Below are positions 19,367-30,472 of a DNA stretch of 64,000 nucleotides, one piece after another. The position numbers and the translations under genes are program-made. The DNA comes from Polynucleobacter sp. AP-Sving-400A-A2 (GTDB lineage: Bacteria; Pseudomonadota; Gammaproteobacteria; Burkholderiales; Burkholderiaceae): contig NZ_CP061312.1 in assembly GCF_018688155.1 (NCBI RefSeq), positions 124,001 to 188,000 of the forward strand, written 5' to 3'. Positions within the stretch are counted from its first letter, which is position 1; the number at the start of each line of letters is the position of its first letter. The notes under the pieces were generated by a model. The model saw only the letters and a program-made list of their open reading frames with translations, was not told the DNA's origin and ran no database searches.

Positions 19367-20317
19367 ATGAACATAACTCATCGCCCAGTATTACTGGCCG
19401 AGGCGGTGACGGCGCTGGTCAGTGGACCACTCATCACCTCTTCTGTAGCTTCAAAAAATCTACTCTTAATCGATGGAACTTTTGGGCGCGGTGGTCATAC
19501 TCAAGCCCTGCTAGCGCAACTTCCTACGAATGCGCGAATGATTTCTTTCGACAAGGATCTGGATGCGATCGCAGTAGCGGAAAAAATCAAGGACTCGCGT
19601 TTACGTATCGTGCACGACAGTTTTGCGCAGATGGATCAGTACGCGGACCCAGAATCAGTCGATGGAATTCTGTTAGATCTCGGTATCAGCTCTCCACAGG
19701 TGGACGAAGCACACCGTGGGTTCTCCTTTCGCAAAGATGGTCCACTCGATATGCGCATGAACACGGACCAGGGATTGACGGCTGCGGAATGGTTGGAACA
19801 AGCATCGCAAGAGGACATCACTCGCGTGATTAAGACTTATGGTGAGGAACGTTTTGCTTTTCAGATCGCTAAAGCCATTGTGGCAAAGCGAGAAGAAGGC
19901 TTATCTCCAAAAACAACTTTGCAACTAGCAAGCCTGGTGGCTAGCGTCGTCCGGACCAGAGAGCTTGGTCAAGATCCTGCAACTCGGACTTTCCAAGCAC
20001 TCCGTATTTTTATTAATCGTGAGTTAGAAGATTTGGAGCTCGGATTAAAGGCAGCACTCAAGTTACTAAAGCCAGGCGCGCGCTTAGCAGTGATTAGCTT
20101 TCATTCTCTCGAAGATCGGATTGTGAAGCAGTTCTTGCAGTCGCATGCTAAGGTTGAAGTGCCTCGAGGTTTGCCTGTCCGCGATCGGGATTTACCGCAA
20201 AGTGACCTAGAGATTATTGGACGCATTAAGCCAAGTGATGAGGAGGTTCGAGAGAATCCTCGCGCTCGTTCTGCCATCATGCGTATTGCAGAAAAACGTA
20301 CAGGAGTGCTAGCTTGA
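19367..20317 (+). CDS. rsmH: 16S rRNA (cytosine(1402)-N4)-methyltransferase
   Basis: SAM-dependent methyltransferase (formerly MraW) acting on the ribosomal P site. The 316 residues have the SAM-binding [11 protein letters not shown] motif, the [11 protein letters not shown] segment and the late [12 protein letters not shown] motif. Encoded 12 bp after mraZ; its stop overlaps the ftsL start. Confidence 0.97.
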   Translation: MNITHRPVLLAEAVTALVSGPLITSSVASKNLLLIDGTFGRGGHTQALLAQLPTNARMISFDKDLDAIAVAEKIKDSRLRIVHDSFAQMDQYADPESVDGILLDLGISSPQVDEAHRGFSFRKDGPLDMRMNTDQGLTAAEWLEQASQEDITRVIKTYGEERFAFQIAKAIVAKREEGLSPKTTLQLASLVASVVRTRELGQDPATRTFQALRIFINRELEDLELGLKAALKLLKPGARLAVISFHSLEDRIVKQFLQSHAKVEVPRGLPVRDRDLPQSDLEIIGRIKPSDEEVRENPRARSAIMRIAEKRTGVLA

Positions 20318-20580
20318 ATCGCGCTACGCTTACCTTACTGGTTTTACTATTGGTTTGCGCACTGTCTTTGGTAGCGGCGCAGCAGCGTGCGCGTAAATTA
20401 TTTATTTCGCTAGATCGCGCGCAAATCGAGGAGCGCAAACTCAATCAAGACTGGCTACGCTTGGAGTATGAGCAGCGCAATCTATCGAAGTCCGCACGAA
20501 TTCGCGATGTTGCTCGTAATCAATTGCACATGGCCCCTATATCTCCAGAGCGTACTTTGTACTTGAAGGAGGCTAGATGA
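20314..20580 (+). CDS. ftsL: Cell division protein FtsL
   Basis: Small bitopic division protein of 88 residues: a membrane span right at the N-terminus ([17 protein letters not shown]), then a periplasmic coiled coil. It bridges FtsB and the FtsQ/FtsWI complex. Starts with TTG overlapping the rsmH stop (TTGA), so translation is probably coupled and weak. Confidence 0.9.
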   Translation: MNRATLTLLVLLLVCALSLVAAQQRARKLFISLDRAQIEERKLNQDWLRLEYEQRNLSKSARIRDVARNQLHMAPISPERTLYLKEAR

Positions 20581-22349
20581 GGACTGTAGGTTTCTCAACT
20601 ACACCTAATCTAGTATTGCGTCTGCCAATGTGGCGGTCACGCCTCATGCTGTTCATGTTGTTCTTCGTGTTCATGCTATTGCTAATCCGCGCTTTTTGGA
20701 TTCAGGGTCCGGGAAATGCTTTTTATGAAGCTAAGGGTGTGCGCGGTACACAGCGCGAATTGGAGTTACCCGCTTCCCGTGGAAAGATATTGGATCGTAA
20801 TGGCCAAGTGATTGCCACGAGCTTGGAAGCTAAGTCAGTGATTGCCTATAACGATACTGTCCCTGATGATCTGGCTGCAGATAAGGTGCAAAAACTAGCA
20901 AGGCTTTTACAAATTAGTGAATCTGAATTACGCAAAAAGTTAAAAGAAGATCGCAAGCAGATTTTTTTGAAGCGCCAAGTGGATCCAGCGGTAGCGCAAC
21001 AAATTAAGCAATTAGAAATTCCGGGAATTGGCTTAAATAATGAATACCGTCGCTTTTACCCAGAGGGTGAAGCAATGGCGCACGTTGTTGGCTTTACAAA
21101 CGTGGAAGATCGCGGCCAAGAGGGCATGGAGCTCTCAAGAGAAAAAGAATTAGCTGGGCACCCAGGCGCTCGTCGTGTAGTAGTTGATCGCCTTGGTCGT
21201 GTTGTTGAAGATGTTGCCATTTTGCAGTTACCGCAAAATGGTAAAGATCTACAACTTTCTATTGACAGTAAGATTCAGTTTCTGGCCTATAACGCTGTTA
21301 AAAGTGCAGTTGAGCAGCACCGTGCGAGCGCTGGTGGTGCAGTCGTCTTGGATACCCAGACTGGCGAGATCTTAGCTTTAGCAAATTACCCTAGCTACAA
21401 CCCAAACGATCGTAAGAAGTTGACGGGTGAACAGTTACGTAATCGTGTTTTAACTGACACCTTTGAGCCTGGCTCAACAATAAAACCGTTAACTGTAGCA
21501 ATTGCTTTGGAGAAGGGTGCCATCACTCCTAATACCAATATGGTGATTGGTGCCAAATACTTGGTGGGTCCAAAACCGATTACGGATACCCATCCTTACG
21601 GTAACTTAACCGTTTCTCAAATTATTCAAAAATCGAGCAATATTGGTACCGCCAAAATTGCAATGAATAATTTATCCGCAGAAGAGATGTGGAATTTCTA
21701 TACATCTGTTGGCTTGGGTCAGGCGCCAAAGATTGGTTTCCCTGGCGCTGTAGCAGGCACAGTCCACCCTTATAAAAAATGGATGCCAACAGATCAAGCG
21801 CGGATTGCATTTGGTTATGGCATTTCAGGCTCACTCTTTCAGGTAGCTCGCGCATACACAATCTTTGCGCGTGATGGCGAGTTAGTGCCCCTCACGATTG
21901 AGCGAAGTCCAGAATTTAAGCCCGGCACTCATATTATTTCTGCCAAGACGGCCATTGAGATGCGCAGCATGATGGAGTCAGTAACTGAGCCCGGGGGTAC
22001 TGCCATAAAAGCGCAAGCTGAAGGTTATCGAGTTGGTGGAAAAACAGGTACAGCGCATAAATTAGTAGGTAAGGGCTATGGCAATAAATACCGCGCTTAC
22101 TTTGCAGGCCTAGCGCCGATTAGCGCCCCTCGCATTGTGGTTGCCGTCATGATTGATGAGCCAACTGGTGGCAGTCATTATGGTGGTGATGTTGCTGCAC
22201 CAGTCTTCTCCACTATCGTGAGTGAGACCCTGCGTACCTTAAACGTATTGCCAGATAGCAATTTGAAGCAGATGACGCTGCAGGATAAAAATCCTACAGA
22301 AATTCAGATTGCTGCAGTCAAAACAAATGCAGCGGTTCTAAAAAGATGA
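20577..22349 (+). CDS. ftsI: Septal peptidoglycan transpeptidase FtsI (PBP3)
   Basis: Class B penicillin-binding protein of 590 residues. A membrane anchor (about 22-42) and dimerisation domain precede the transpeptidase domain with catalytic Ser300 in STIK (300-303), SSN (353-355) and KTGT (489-492). Overlaps ftsL by 4 bp and murE by 4 bp. Confidence 0.97.
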   Translation: MRTVGFSTTPNLVLRLPMWRSRLMLFMLFFVFMLLLIRAFWIQGPGNAFYEAKGVRGTQRELELPASRGKILDRNGQVIATSLEAKSVIAYNDTVPDDLAADKVQKLARLLQISESELRKKLKEDRKQIFLKRQVDPAVAQQIKQLEIPGIGLNNEYRRFYPEGEAMAHVVGFTNVEDRGQEGMELSREKELAGHPGARRVVVDRLGRVVEDVAILQLPQNGKDLQLSIDSKIQFLAYNAVKSAVEQHRASAGGAVVLDTQTGEILALANYPSYNPNDRKKLTGEQLRNRVLTDTFEPGSTIKPLTVAIALEKGAITPNTNMVIGAKYLVGPKPITDTHPYGNLTVSQIIQKSSNIGTAKIAMNNLSAEEMWNFYTSVGLGQAPKIGFPGAVAGTVHPYKKWMPTDQARIAFGYGISGSLFQVARAYTIFARDGELVPLTIERSPEFKPGTHIISAKTAIEMRSMMESVTEPGGTAIKAQAEGYRVGGKTGTAHKLVGKGYGNKYRAYFAGLAPISAPRIVVAVMIDEPTGGSHYGGDVAAPVFSTIVSETLRTLNVLPDSNLKQMTLQDKNPTEIQIAAVKTNAAVLKR

Positions 22350-23899
22350 TGACAATGGTCTACATAGAACCCCATCTCTTAATCTCACATTTACGTGATC
22401 TCACTGCAGGTAATGCAAAAGTAACTGCAGATAGCCGTCAAATTCATTCTGGTGACATCTTTTTTGCATACGCTGTTGGTCATGGTAATTCCCTACGAGA
22501 TGGTCGCGATTACATCGCGGCCGCATTAGCAAATGGGGCTGCGGCAGTGGTATTCGATCCTGCTGATGGTATTGCGAATGAATACTTAGACCACCCAGAA
22601 TGTTTTGCTGTCGAGAATTTAGCAGCCTTGGCTGGAGAGCTCTGCTCGGAGTGGTACGGCTACCCAAGCAAAAATCTCAATGTCATCGGCGTCACAGGTA
22701 CCAATGGAAAAACTAGTATTACTCAGTGGCTGGCGCAGGCAATGGATGAACCGAATCATCGCACTGCAGTATTAGGCACATTGGGGGCTGGGTTTCCGGG
22801 CGCACTCGTTCAAACTGGTTACACCACGCCAGATGCACCGCAATTGCAAACCCAATTAAAAGAATTATCTGATGCAGGCGCTCAAAATCTTGCTATAGAG
22901 ATTTCTTCTCATGCATTAGATCAAGGCCGTGTTACTGGCTTAAATATACGAAGTGCGGTATTTACCAATTTGACGCAAGATCACTTGGATTACCACGGCA
23001 CGATGGGACAGTACGCCGCAGCAAAAGCAAAATTATTTAAGTTGCCACAACTTGAAAATGCCATCATCAATTTTGATGATGCATCCGGGCGAGAGTTGGC
23101 GATGAAACTTCTTGCTAGCGATGGTCCTCAGGTGTGGGGCTATGCATTGAGTAGCAAGGCGTTTGCTGGATTCGAAAAGTTTGACGATCGTTTGAAACGC
23201 GTTTACGCAGAAAACACCGTATTGACGACCTCGGGCTATGAGTCTCAATTCAGCTGTGATGCCTTAGGTTCTAGTGCTACTCAGCTTGCAGTTTTAGGTG
23301 AATTTAATCTCAGCAATTGCCTTGCTGTTTGGACCGTCCTGCTAGCTCAAGGTATGAGTCCAAATCATGCCTCTAAAAATATGAACAAGCTAAGTGCTGT
23401 TCCAGGACGCATGGAACTGATTCACTTGAATAAAACACAAAGAACTGAGGGTCCATTGATTGTGGTGGATTACGCACACACACCTGATGCCCTCACTAAA
23501 GCGTTAAACGCATTACGCCCCATTGCAAATCAGCGTAATGGAAAAGTGTGGTGCGTTTTTGGTTGTGGCGGTGACCGAGACTCAGGTAAGCGTGCCCAAA
23601 TGGGTCATGCGGCGCAAGAGTTTGCTGATCACATTGTGATTACAAGCGATAACCCTAGATCTGAGGATCCAGCATCTATTATTGCCATGATTCAAGCTGG
23701 CATGTCAGGTGATTTGGGAAATGTTCAAATGATGCCTGATAGAGCGGCTGCCATTATGGCTGCGGTACGACATGCAGATGTCAAAGACATTGTCTTGGTA
23801 GCAGGCAAAGGCCATGAGTCTACTCAAGAAATCAATGGCAAGAAATTTGATTTTTCTGATCAAGAACACATTCGCTTGGCAGCAGGGGGCAGCGTATGA
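22346..23899 (+). CDS. murE: UDP-MurNAc-L-Ala-D-Glu: meso-diaminopimelate ligase
   Basis: Adds the third stem-peptide residue. The 517-residue Mur ligase has the P-loop TGTNGKTS and the DNPRSEDP motif that in known MurE enzymes selects meso-diaminopimelate, consistent with a Gram-negative wall. Several ATG codons follow each other at the start; the first overlaps the ftsI stop. Confidence 0.96.
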   Translation: MMTMVYIEPHLLISHLRDLTAGNAKVTADSRQIHSGDIFFAYAVGHGNSLRDGRDYIAAALANGAAAVVFDPADGIANEYLDHPECFAVENLAALAGELCSEWYGYPSKNLNVIGVTGTNGKTSITQWLAQAMDEPNHRTAVLGTLGAGFPGALVQTGYTTPDAPQLQTQLKELSDAGAQNLAIEISSHALDQGRVTGLNIRSAVFTNLTQDHLDYHGTMGQYAAAKAKLFKLPQLENAIINFDDASGRELAMKLLASDGPQVWGYALSSKAFAGFEKFDDRLKRVYAENTVLTTSGYESQFSCDALGSSATQLAVLGEFNLSNCLAVWTVLLAQGMSPNHASKNMNKLSAVPGRMELIHLNKTQRTEGPLIVVDYAHTPDALTKALNALRPIANQRNGKVWCVFGCGGDRDSGKRAQMGHAAQEFADHIVITSDNPRSEDPASIIAMIQAGMSGDLGNVQMMPDRAAAIMAAVRHADVKDIVLVAGKGHESTQEINGKKFDFSDQEHIRLAAGGSV

Positions 23900-25344
23900 G
23901 TAAGCCCATGACTACTCTTGCTCAAGTTCATGCCATGTTGCCGGGCAGTCAGTTGATTCACGCGGATAAAGAATCTGCGCAAGCGATCACTATTTCTCGT
24001 ATTGGTAGCGATAGTCGTCAGATTGAGTCTGGTGAATTATTCATTGCCTTGGCGGGCGAACGTTTTGATGCGCATGATTTTTTGGATGATGTCATCAAGG
24101 CAGGCGCCAGTGCAGCACTCATTAGTCAAAAAGAAAAGTGCCCTACAAACTTAGCTGCAGTATGTGTCCAAGATGTTAATCAAGGCTTGGGTGAATTAGC
24201 AAAGGCATGGCGTGCACAGTTTTCTATTCCAGTGGCTTTAGTAACTGGATCTAATGGCAAGACCACTGTCAAAGAGATGATTGCCTCTATCTTCAAGGTA
24301 GCGGCCGGTGAAGAATGTACCTTAGTGACTAAGGGCAACCTTAATAACGATATTGGCCTACCTTTAACTTTGCTGCGCATGCGACCGACAGATCGTCTAG
24401 CAGTGATTGAGTTGGGGATGAATCATCCTGGTGAAACAGCTGAGTTAGCGGCCATGGCTCAGGCCAATATTGCCCTCATTAATAATGCTCAACGTGAGCA
24501 TCAAGAATTCATGGCGACTGTAGAGGCTGTTGCAAAAGAACATGCAACTGCCTTAAGTTCACTCCCTGCAGATGGTATCGCAGTATTTCCGGCGGACTCT
24601 GAATTTTCTGATGTTTGGTATCAAGCTGCTGCAGGACGCAAGGTAATTGATTTTGCTTTATCTACTAGCTCCGCTCTAGCTAAGGCCTCTGTTACGGGTA
24701 AGTTATTGGCTAGTGGAAAAATTGAGATTGCAACTGAACTTGGCAAAATTGAAGTCCAGCTCAACACCTTAGGAAATCACAATGTGCGCAATGCCTTAGC
24801 GGCGAGCGCAGTCGCTTTAGCTGGTGGTTTAAGTTTGGAGCAAATTCAAGCGGGTCTGGAATCTTTTGCCCCAGTAAATGGGCGCATGCAATCAAAACCT
24901 TTAAATCCAGGCTGTACTTTGATTGACGACAGTTATAACGCCAACCCCGATTCTGTAAGAGCTGCTATTGATGCACTGAAACAGTCTGGAAATACTTCTT
25001 GGTTGGTATTGGGTGATATGGGTGAAGTGGGCGACCAAGGCCCTAGCTTCCATGAGGAAGTTGGCGCTTATGCTGCTGAGCAGGGTGTTAGCAAGTTATT
25101 CGCACTCGGAGAGCAGTGCAAATTTGCAGTGCAGGCATTCAATGAGTCAGAGAAGTTTGCGCTCACCAGTAGTGCTACTCATTTCGCGACATTGAATCAG
25201 CTGCTTGAAGAGCTCAATGAGGCGCTAGCGGATCAAGAGTCAAGTCAGCAGCTGCATTTAGATATTTTGGTTAAGGGATCTCGTTTTATGCGTATGGAGC
25301 GTGTAGTGCAGGCCTTATTAGAGGAGGCTAAAACATGCTCTTAA
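23896..25344 (+). CDS. murF: UDP-MurNAc-tripeptide:D-Ala-D-Ala ligase
   Basis: Adds D-Ala-D-Ala to complete the pentapeptide precursor. The 482-residue protein has the P-loop [21 protein letters not shown] and the central-domain [11 protein letters not shown] motif typical of MurF. Overlaps murE by 4 bp and mraY by 10 bp. Confidence 0.97.
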   Translation: MSKPMTTLAQVHAMLPGSQLIHADKESAQAITISRIGSDSRQIESGELFIALAGERFDAHDFLDDVIKAGASAALISQKEKCPTNLAAVCVQDVNQGLGELAKAWRAQFSIPVALVTGSNGKTTVKEMIASIFKVAAGEECTLVTKGNLNNDIGLPLTLLRMRPTDRLAVIELGMNHPGETAELAAMAQANIALINNAQREHQEFMATVEAVAKEHATALSSLPADGIAVFPADSEFSDVWYQAAAGRKVIDFALSTSSALAKASVTGKLLASGKIEIATELGKIEVQLNTLGNHNVRNALAASAVALAGGLSLEQIQAGLESFAPVNGRMQSKPLNPGCTLIDDSYNANPDSVRAAIDALKQSGNTSWLVLGDMGEVGDQGPSFHEEVGAYAAEQGVSKLFALGEQCKFAVQAFNESEKFALTSSATHFATLNQLLEELNEALADQESSQQLHLDILVKGSRFMRMERVVQALLEEAKTCS

Positions 25345-26504
25345 TGTTGGCGCAATGGTTGCAAGATGATTTTGGATTTTTCCGAGTCTTTAGCTACATC
25401 ACATTTAGAGCGGTGATGGCAACACTGACTGCTTTGCTGATAGGTTTGGCAGCTGGTCCATGGGTTATTCGAAAGTTGACCGCATTGAAGATGGGTCAAG
25501 CGGTTCGTACTGATGGCCCACAAACCCATTTAGTGAAATCAGGGACCCCTACGATGGGTGGCGTATTGATTCTGTTAGGTATCTTTATCTCCTGCATGTT
25601 GTGGGCTGATCTGAGCAATCGTTTTATCTGGATTGTGATGATTGTGACTTTTGGATTTGGCTTGGTCGGTTGGGTTGATGATTACCGCAAAGTGGCGCGC
25701 AAGGATCCTAAAGGCATGGCCTCAAGAGAAAAATTCTTTTGGCAAACTTTGATTGGCTTATTTGCCGCTATTTATTTAGCTTTCTCTGTGTCTGAAGTGA
25801 ATAACCTCAAAGTTCTGCAGTTGTTCTTTGATTGGCTTAGAAGTGGCTTCGCTTTGAACTTACCAGCTAAATCCAACTTGCTCATTCCTTTTATGAAAGA
25901 AGTGAGCTACCCATTAGGTGTAATGGGCTTCATCATTTTGAGTTATTTAGTGATCGTTGGAAGTAGTAATGCCGTTAATCTAACGGACGGACTAGATGGT
26001 CTAGTGATCATGCCGGTAATCTTAGTTGGCGCTGCTTTAGGCGCATTTGCTTATGTAATGGGTAATGCGATTTACGCAAAGTATTTATTGTTTCCTTATA
26101 TTCCCGGTGCAGGTGAGCTCATGATTTTTTGTGGAGCTATGGGTGGTGCGGGATTAGCCTTTCTCTGGTACAACACGCATCCAGCCCAGGTATTTATGGG
26201 CGACGTTGGCGCACTCGCATTGGGTGGTGCACTTGGAACTATTGCCGTGATTGTGCGCCAAGAAATCGTACTCTTTGTCATGGGCGGGATCTTCGTCGCA
26301 GAAACACTATCAGTGATGCTACAAGTTTTCTGGTTCAAATTCACGAAGAAGCGTTTTGGTGAGGGTCGCCGTATTTTTAGGATGGCTCCACTACATCATC
26401 ATTTCGAATTGGGTGGCTGGCGCGAAACACAGGTTGTGGTTCGCTTCTGGATCATCACTATTTTATTAGTTCTCATTGGCCTCTCCAGCCTGAAATTAAG
26501 GTAA
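25335..26504 (+). CDS. mraY: Phospho-MurNAc-pentapeptide transferase
   Basis: Integral membrane enzyme that makes lipid I. The 389 residues have about ten spans and the signature loops [34 protein letters not shown] and the late PLHHHFE. A perfect AGGAGG lies before the ATG, inside murF. Confidence 0.97.
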   Translation: MLLMLAQWLQDDFGFFRVFSYITFRAVMATLTALLIGLAAGPWVIRKLTALKMGQAVRTDGPQTHLVKSGTPTMGGVLILLGIFISCMLWADLSNRFIWIVMIVTFGFGLVGWVDDYRKVARKDPKGMASREKFFWQTLIGLFAAIYLAFSVSEVNNLKVLQLFFDWLRSGFALNLPAKSNLLIPFMKEVSYPLGVMGFIILSYLVIVGSSNAVNLTDGLDGLVIMPVILVGAALGAFAYVMGNAIYAKYLLFPYIPGAGELMIFCGAMGGAGLAFLWYNTHPAQVFMGDVGALALGGALGTIAVIVRQEIVLFVMGGIFVAETLSVMLQVFWFKFTKKRFGEGRRIFRMAPLHHHFELGGWRETQVVVRFWIITILLVLIGLSSLKLR

Positions 26505-26514
26505 GCCAAAGAAT

Positions 26515-28134
26515 ATGCATAACTTAGACCAAGCCTTCGCTAATCCAGCTCTCATCGCAGATGAGGGTTATCAAGCGCCCCAACATTTCTTGATCTTAGG
26601 ATTGGGTGAATCTGGCTATGCTATGGCCAAGTGGTGTTTGCGGAATGCTGCAAAGGTCAGTTTGGCCGATACACGTGATCGTGAAAAGTTGAATGAGCGA
26701 CAAAAAGCCTGGTTAGCTGATCTTGAATTTGCGGGGCTTCAAGAAGCTTATTTCGGACCTTTGGATGGTCTTAATGTAAAGAGTGTTGAAGTCATTGGAA
26801 TTAGTCCTGGTTTATCGCCATTTCAAGAGCCAGTAGCTTCTTTCTTAGCTAAAGCACAAGAATTGAGTATTGATATCTGGGGAGAATTGGAATTCTTTGC
26901 CAGAGCTATTGCTGCAATGGATCGTATGGCTCAAGTTAAAGAGTCTCAATACAAGCCTGCTGTATTAGCCATCACTGGAACAAATGGAAAGACAACCACA
27001 ACAGCCTTGACAGGGCAGTTGTGTGAGCGAGCTGGCAAGAGAGTTGCTGTGGCTGGCAATATCAGCCCAGCAGCATTGGATAAGTTGATGTCTTGTTTGG
27101 ATGGGTCTGATCAAGTTGTCGACATGCCTGAGATTTGGGTGCTCGAGTTGTCTAGCTTCCAGTTGGTTTACACCAGTACCTTCAATGCAACAGCAGCGAC
27201 CGTATTAAATATTACGCAAGATCACTTGGATTGGCATGGTGATATGCAGGCTTATATTGGTGCAAAAGCCAATATCTTTGGACAAGATAGTATTTGCATC
27301 TTGAATCGCGATGATACGCTGGTAATGAGTCTGCTTACTGACGAGCAGAAATCTAATAAATCCATCGTTACTTTTGGTGCCGGCCGTCCTGATGAGCAGG
27401 GTGCTTTTGGAATTGAACATGATCTGCGTGCTGGTGGAATTGATTGGTTAGTTTGGGCTGAAGTAGATGAAGATCTCGAGCCACAACCGAAGCGTCGCCG
27501 TAAAGCAGTTGTTGTAGAGGATGAGCCATTAAGACTCAAGCGTTTAATTCCAGCTGATGCTTTACGGATTCGCGGTCGCCACAATGCTTTAAATGCCTTA
27601 GCTGCATTAGCCTTGGCACGTTCAGCTGGTTTACCTATGAATATGCTTTTGCATGGTTTACGTGATTACCATGGCGAGCCTCATCGTGTTCAAAGTGTTT
27701 CGATTGTGTCGAATGTTGAATATGTGGATGATAGCAAGGGCACTAATGTAGGAGCAACAGTAGCCGCTTTGAATGGTCTCAGCGCTAATGAGTCTGGCAA
27801 GCGGATCTGGTTGATTGCTGGCGGTGAGGGTAAGGGTCAAGACTTTAGCCCCTTGCGTGAGCCTGCATTACGTTTTGTAAAAGGCGTTTTCCTCATTGGT
27901 AAAGATGCCCTAATGATTGCTGAAGCTTTGGGTGACTCCGTATCTTGTGTCATGAGTGAGACTCTACAAAACGCAGTAGCGCAAGCCGCAAAAGTAGCTC
28001 AGTCAGGCGATATTGTTTTGTTATCACCAGCTTGCGCCAGCTTTGATCAGTTCAGTGATTACGTTGCACGTGCTGAGGCGTTTATTGCTGAAGTTCAAGA
28101 ATTGGGAATGCAATTCGAAGGAGCTGATGCATGA
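26515..28134 (+). CDS. murD: UDP-MurNAc-L-Ala:D-Glu ligase, with an internal insertion
   Basis: Adds D-Glu to UDP-MurNAc-L-Ala. The 539-residue Mur ligase shows a dinucleotide-like N-terminal domain (LGLGESGYAMAKW), the P-loop TGTNGKTT (154-161) and the DDSKGTNVGAT motif in the C-terminal domain. It is about 100 residues longer than E. coli MurD. Much of the excess is a charged, probably disordered stretch near residues 313-342 containing PKRRRK, just before the conserved RIRGRHNALN. I believe related Burkholderiales share it. Confidence 0.95.
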   Translation: MHNLDQAFANPALIADEGYQAPQHFLILGLGESGYAMAKWCLRNAAKVSLADTRDREKLNERQKAWLADLEFAGLQEAYFGPLDGLNVKSVEVIGISPGLSPFQEPVASFLAKAQELSIDIWGELEFFARAIAAMDRMAQVKESQYKPAVLAITGTNGKTTTTALTGQLCERAGKRVAVAGNISPAALDKLMSCLDGSDQVVDMPEIWVLELSSFQLVYTSTFNATAATVLNITQDHLDWHGDMQAYIGAKANIFGQDSICILNRDDTLVMSLLTDEQKSNKSIVTFGAGRPDEQGAFGIEHDLRAGGIDWLVWAEVDEDLEPQPKRRRKAVVVEDEPLRLKRLIPADALRIRGRHNALNALAALALARSAGLPMNMLLHGLRDYHGEPHRVQSVSIVSNVEYVDDSKGTNVGATVAALNGLSANESGKRIWLIAGGEGKGQDFSPLREPALRFVKGVFLIGKDALMIAEALGDSVSCVMSETLQNAVAQAAKVAQSGDIVLLSPACASFDQFSDYVARAEAFIAEVQELGMQFEGADA

Positions 28135-29402
28135 GTTTGAAGGAAAAACTTTTTCCTGAGAATCGTTTAGGTCTTGACCGCTTCTGGAATTTCTCCAGAG
28201 GTGGGATAGATAATTTCCGCAGCGGCTTGAGAGATGCAGTATCTGGCGTTGAGCAAACGCGCTCACGCATGATGGACTATGACCAGCTTCTAGTTTGGGC
28301 GGTACTTTCTTTAGCCCTCATTGGTTTAGTTATGGTGTATTCAGCCTCTATTACTTTGGCGGATGGCCCTAAGTACGCAAATTACAGTAGTAACTTTTTC
28401 TTAATTCGCCATTGCATTTCATTGGCAATTGCGATTGGTGTTGCTATTTGGGTATTTAAGATCCCAACTCACGTGTGGGATCGCTACTCGCCAATCATTT
28501 TTGGATTCACCGTCTTGTTATTGATCGCTGTCCTCATTCCTGGTATTGGAAAAGGAGTGAATGGTGCCAAACGCTGGATTCCATTAGGCCTCATGAATTT
28601 TCAGCCATCTGAATTAATGAAGTTTGCTGCAGTGATATTTGCTGCAAGTTATACAGTTCAACGCCAAGAATATCTTCACTCATTTGTTAAGGGCATGCTA
28701 CCAATGGGTATTGCTGTTGCCTTAGTTGGCGGCTTACTGATGGCTGAGCCCGATATGGGCGCGCTTGTAGTGATATCGCTCATTGCCTTTGGAATTTTAT
28801 TTTTAGGCGGCATCAACGCTAAATTATTTGGAGGATTATTGGCGGTCGGAATTTTAAGTGCAGTGACAATTATTGCCTTTTCACCTTTCCGTCAAAAGCG
28901 AATCATGGCCTTTATTGATCCTTGGCAGGTTGATAATGCGGCAAATAAAGGTTACCAGCTAACCCACTCTCTGATGGCATTTGGTCGTGGTGAATGGTTT
29001 GGTTTGGGACTAGGCGGTAGCGTCGAAAAATTACATTACCTACCTGAGGCGCATACGGATTTCATCATGGCGGTGATTGGTGAAGAGCTTGGTTTTGTTG
29101 GTGTAGTAGTAATGATTTTCTTGTTCTACTGGATCGTGCGTCGTGCATTCCTGATTGGCCGTACTGCATTGCAATTAGATCGCAGTTTTGCTGGCCTTGC
29201 TGCTAAGGGCGTGGCGATATGGATTGGTTGGCAAGCATTTATCAACATGGGTGTGAACTTAGGTTTGCTTCCTACAAAAGGCTTAACACTCCCACTAGTG
29301 AGTTATGGCGGCTCAGGAATCTTGATGAATGCTGTTGCCATCGCAATGCTACTTCGGATTGATTATGAAAACCGAATCTTAATGCGGGGTGGCAAGCTAT
29401 GA
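28131..29402 (+). CDS. ftsW: Peptidoglycan glycosyltransferase FtsW
   Basis: SEDS-family polymerase that works with FtsI at the septum. The 423 residues start with a cytoplasmic tail of about 50 residues, then about ten spans with the family features VMVYSASI, GIGKGVNGAKRWI, FQPSELMKF, EAHTDFIMAVIGEELGF and the GLTLPLVSYGGSG loop. Overlaps murD and murG by 4 bp. Confidence 0.96.
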   Translation: MSLKEKLFPENRLGLDRFWNFSRGGIDNFRSGLRDAVSGVEQTRSRMMDYDQLLVWAVLSLALIGLVMVYSASITLADGPKYANYSSNFFLIRHCISLAIAIGVAIWVFKIPTHVWDRYSPIIFGFTVLLLIAVLIPGIGKGVNGAKRWIPLGLMNFQPSELMKFAAVIFAASYTVQRQEYLHSFVKGMLPMGIAVALVGGLLMAEPDMGALVVISLIAFGILFLGGINAKLFGGLLAVGILSAVTIIAFSPFRQKRIMAFIDPWQVDNAANKGYQLTHSLMAFGRGEWFGLGLGGSVEKLHYLPEAHTDFIMAVIGEELGFVGVVVMIFLFYWIVRRAFLIGRTALQLDRSFAGLAAKGVAIWIGWQAFINMGVNLGLLPTKGLTLPLVSYGGSGILMNAVAIAMLLRIDYENRILMRGGKL

Positions 29403-30472
29403 CCAAGCCATCCATCTTGATTATGGCCGGCGGTACTGGGGGGCATATTTTCCCGGGGCTAGCTGTTGCTGAGTACATGCGTATTTGTGGGTGGAATGTA
29501 TCTTGGATTGGCAATCAGGGTGGTATGGAATATCGCTTAGTGAAAGCTTGCGATTTCCCATTTGAGGCAGTGAACTTTGGGGGCTTGCGTGGTAAAGGTA
29601 TCAAAGCGACATTGATGCTGCCGTTTAATGTTGCAAGAGCCTTTATACAGAGTTGGAAGATTATGCGTCGCATCAAGCCAAATGTAGTTTTAGGTATGGG
29701 TGGTTACATTACTTTCCCCGGTGGTCTAGTGACAAAGTTTTTGAAGACGCCACTCGTTCTGCATGAAGCTAACTCCGTTGCAGGAAGTGCCAATCGCGCT
29801 TTAGCTAAAATTGCTATGCGTACCTTGACTGGATTTCCAAATACGATGACTCACGCTGAGTGGGTAGGAAATCCAATCCGTGAAGAATTTGAAACTGTAG
29901 GTGCGCCAGCAAAACGTTACGAAGAGCGCATCGGCCCACTGTCGATTTTGGTTGTGGGTGGGAGTCTAGGTGCAGCCGCCTTAAATGAAGTCATTCCGGC
30001 AGCCTTAGCATTAATGGATAAGGACGCACGTCCACTTGTAATTCACCAGGCAGGCGATAAACATCTTGTGGATCTACAGCAGCGTTATGCCAACTTAGGC
30101 GTTGCTGCTGACATTCGTCCTTTTATTGATGACATGCCAGCCGCATATGCTCAAGCAGATCTGGTGATCTGCCGCTCTGGTGCAATGACTGTTTCAGAGA
30201 TTGCAGCTTGTGGTGTTGCATCCTGTTTGATTCCATTTCCATATGCGATTGATGATCACCAGACTGCTAATGCACGATTTTTATCGGATGCTGATGCGGC
30301 CATTTTGTTGCCACAACAAGATCTCAACCGACAGGATCTGGCATCTATGATTCAAAATTTTAGCCGCCAAGATTTACAAGGGATGGCCAAGCGTGCTCAT
30401 GCTTTAGCTAAGCCTCATGCAACTCAGCGTGTGGCTGAAGTATGTGCAGACTGTGCAGGAGTGGGTATATGA
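29399..30472 (+). CDS. murG: UDP-GlcNAc:undecaprenyl-PP-MurNAc-pentapeptide transferase
   Basis: Converts lipid I to lipid II at the inner face of the membrane. The 357-residue GT-B enzyme has the N-terminal glycine loop [14 protein letters not shown], the [11 protein letters not shown] loop, the second loop VGGSLGA and the UDP-binding [12 protein letters not shown] segment. Overlaps ftsW and murC. Confidence 0.97.
   Translation: MTKPSILIMAGGTGGHIFPGLAVAEYMRICGWNVSWIGNQGGMEYRLVKACDFPFEAVNFGGLRGKGIKATLMLPFNVARAFIQSWKIMRRIKPNVVLGMGGYITFPGGLVTKFLKTPLVLHEANSVAGSANRALAKIAMRTLTGFPNTMTHAEWVGNPIREEFETVGAPAKRYEERIGPLSILVVGGSLGAAALNEVIPAALALMDKDARPLVIHQAGDKHLVDLQQRYANLGVAADIRPFIDDMPAAYAQADLVICRSGAMTVSEIAACGVASCLIPFPYAIDDHQTANARFLSDADAAILLPQQDLNRQDLASMIQNFSRQDLQGMAKRAHALAKPHATQRVAEVCADCAGVGI

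Noticed and set aside
19351..19833. Plus-strand frame of 160 codons overlapping mraZ and rsmH
   Set aside because: Shifted frame within rsmH, which has clear SAM-methyltransferase motifs; no family features of its own.
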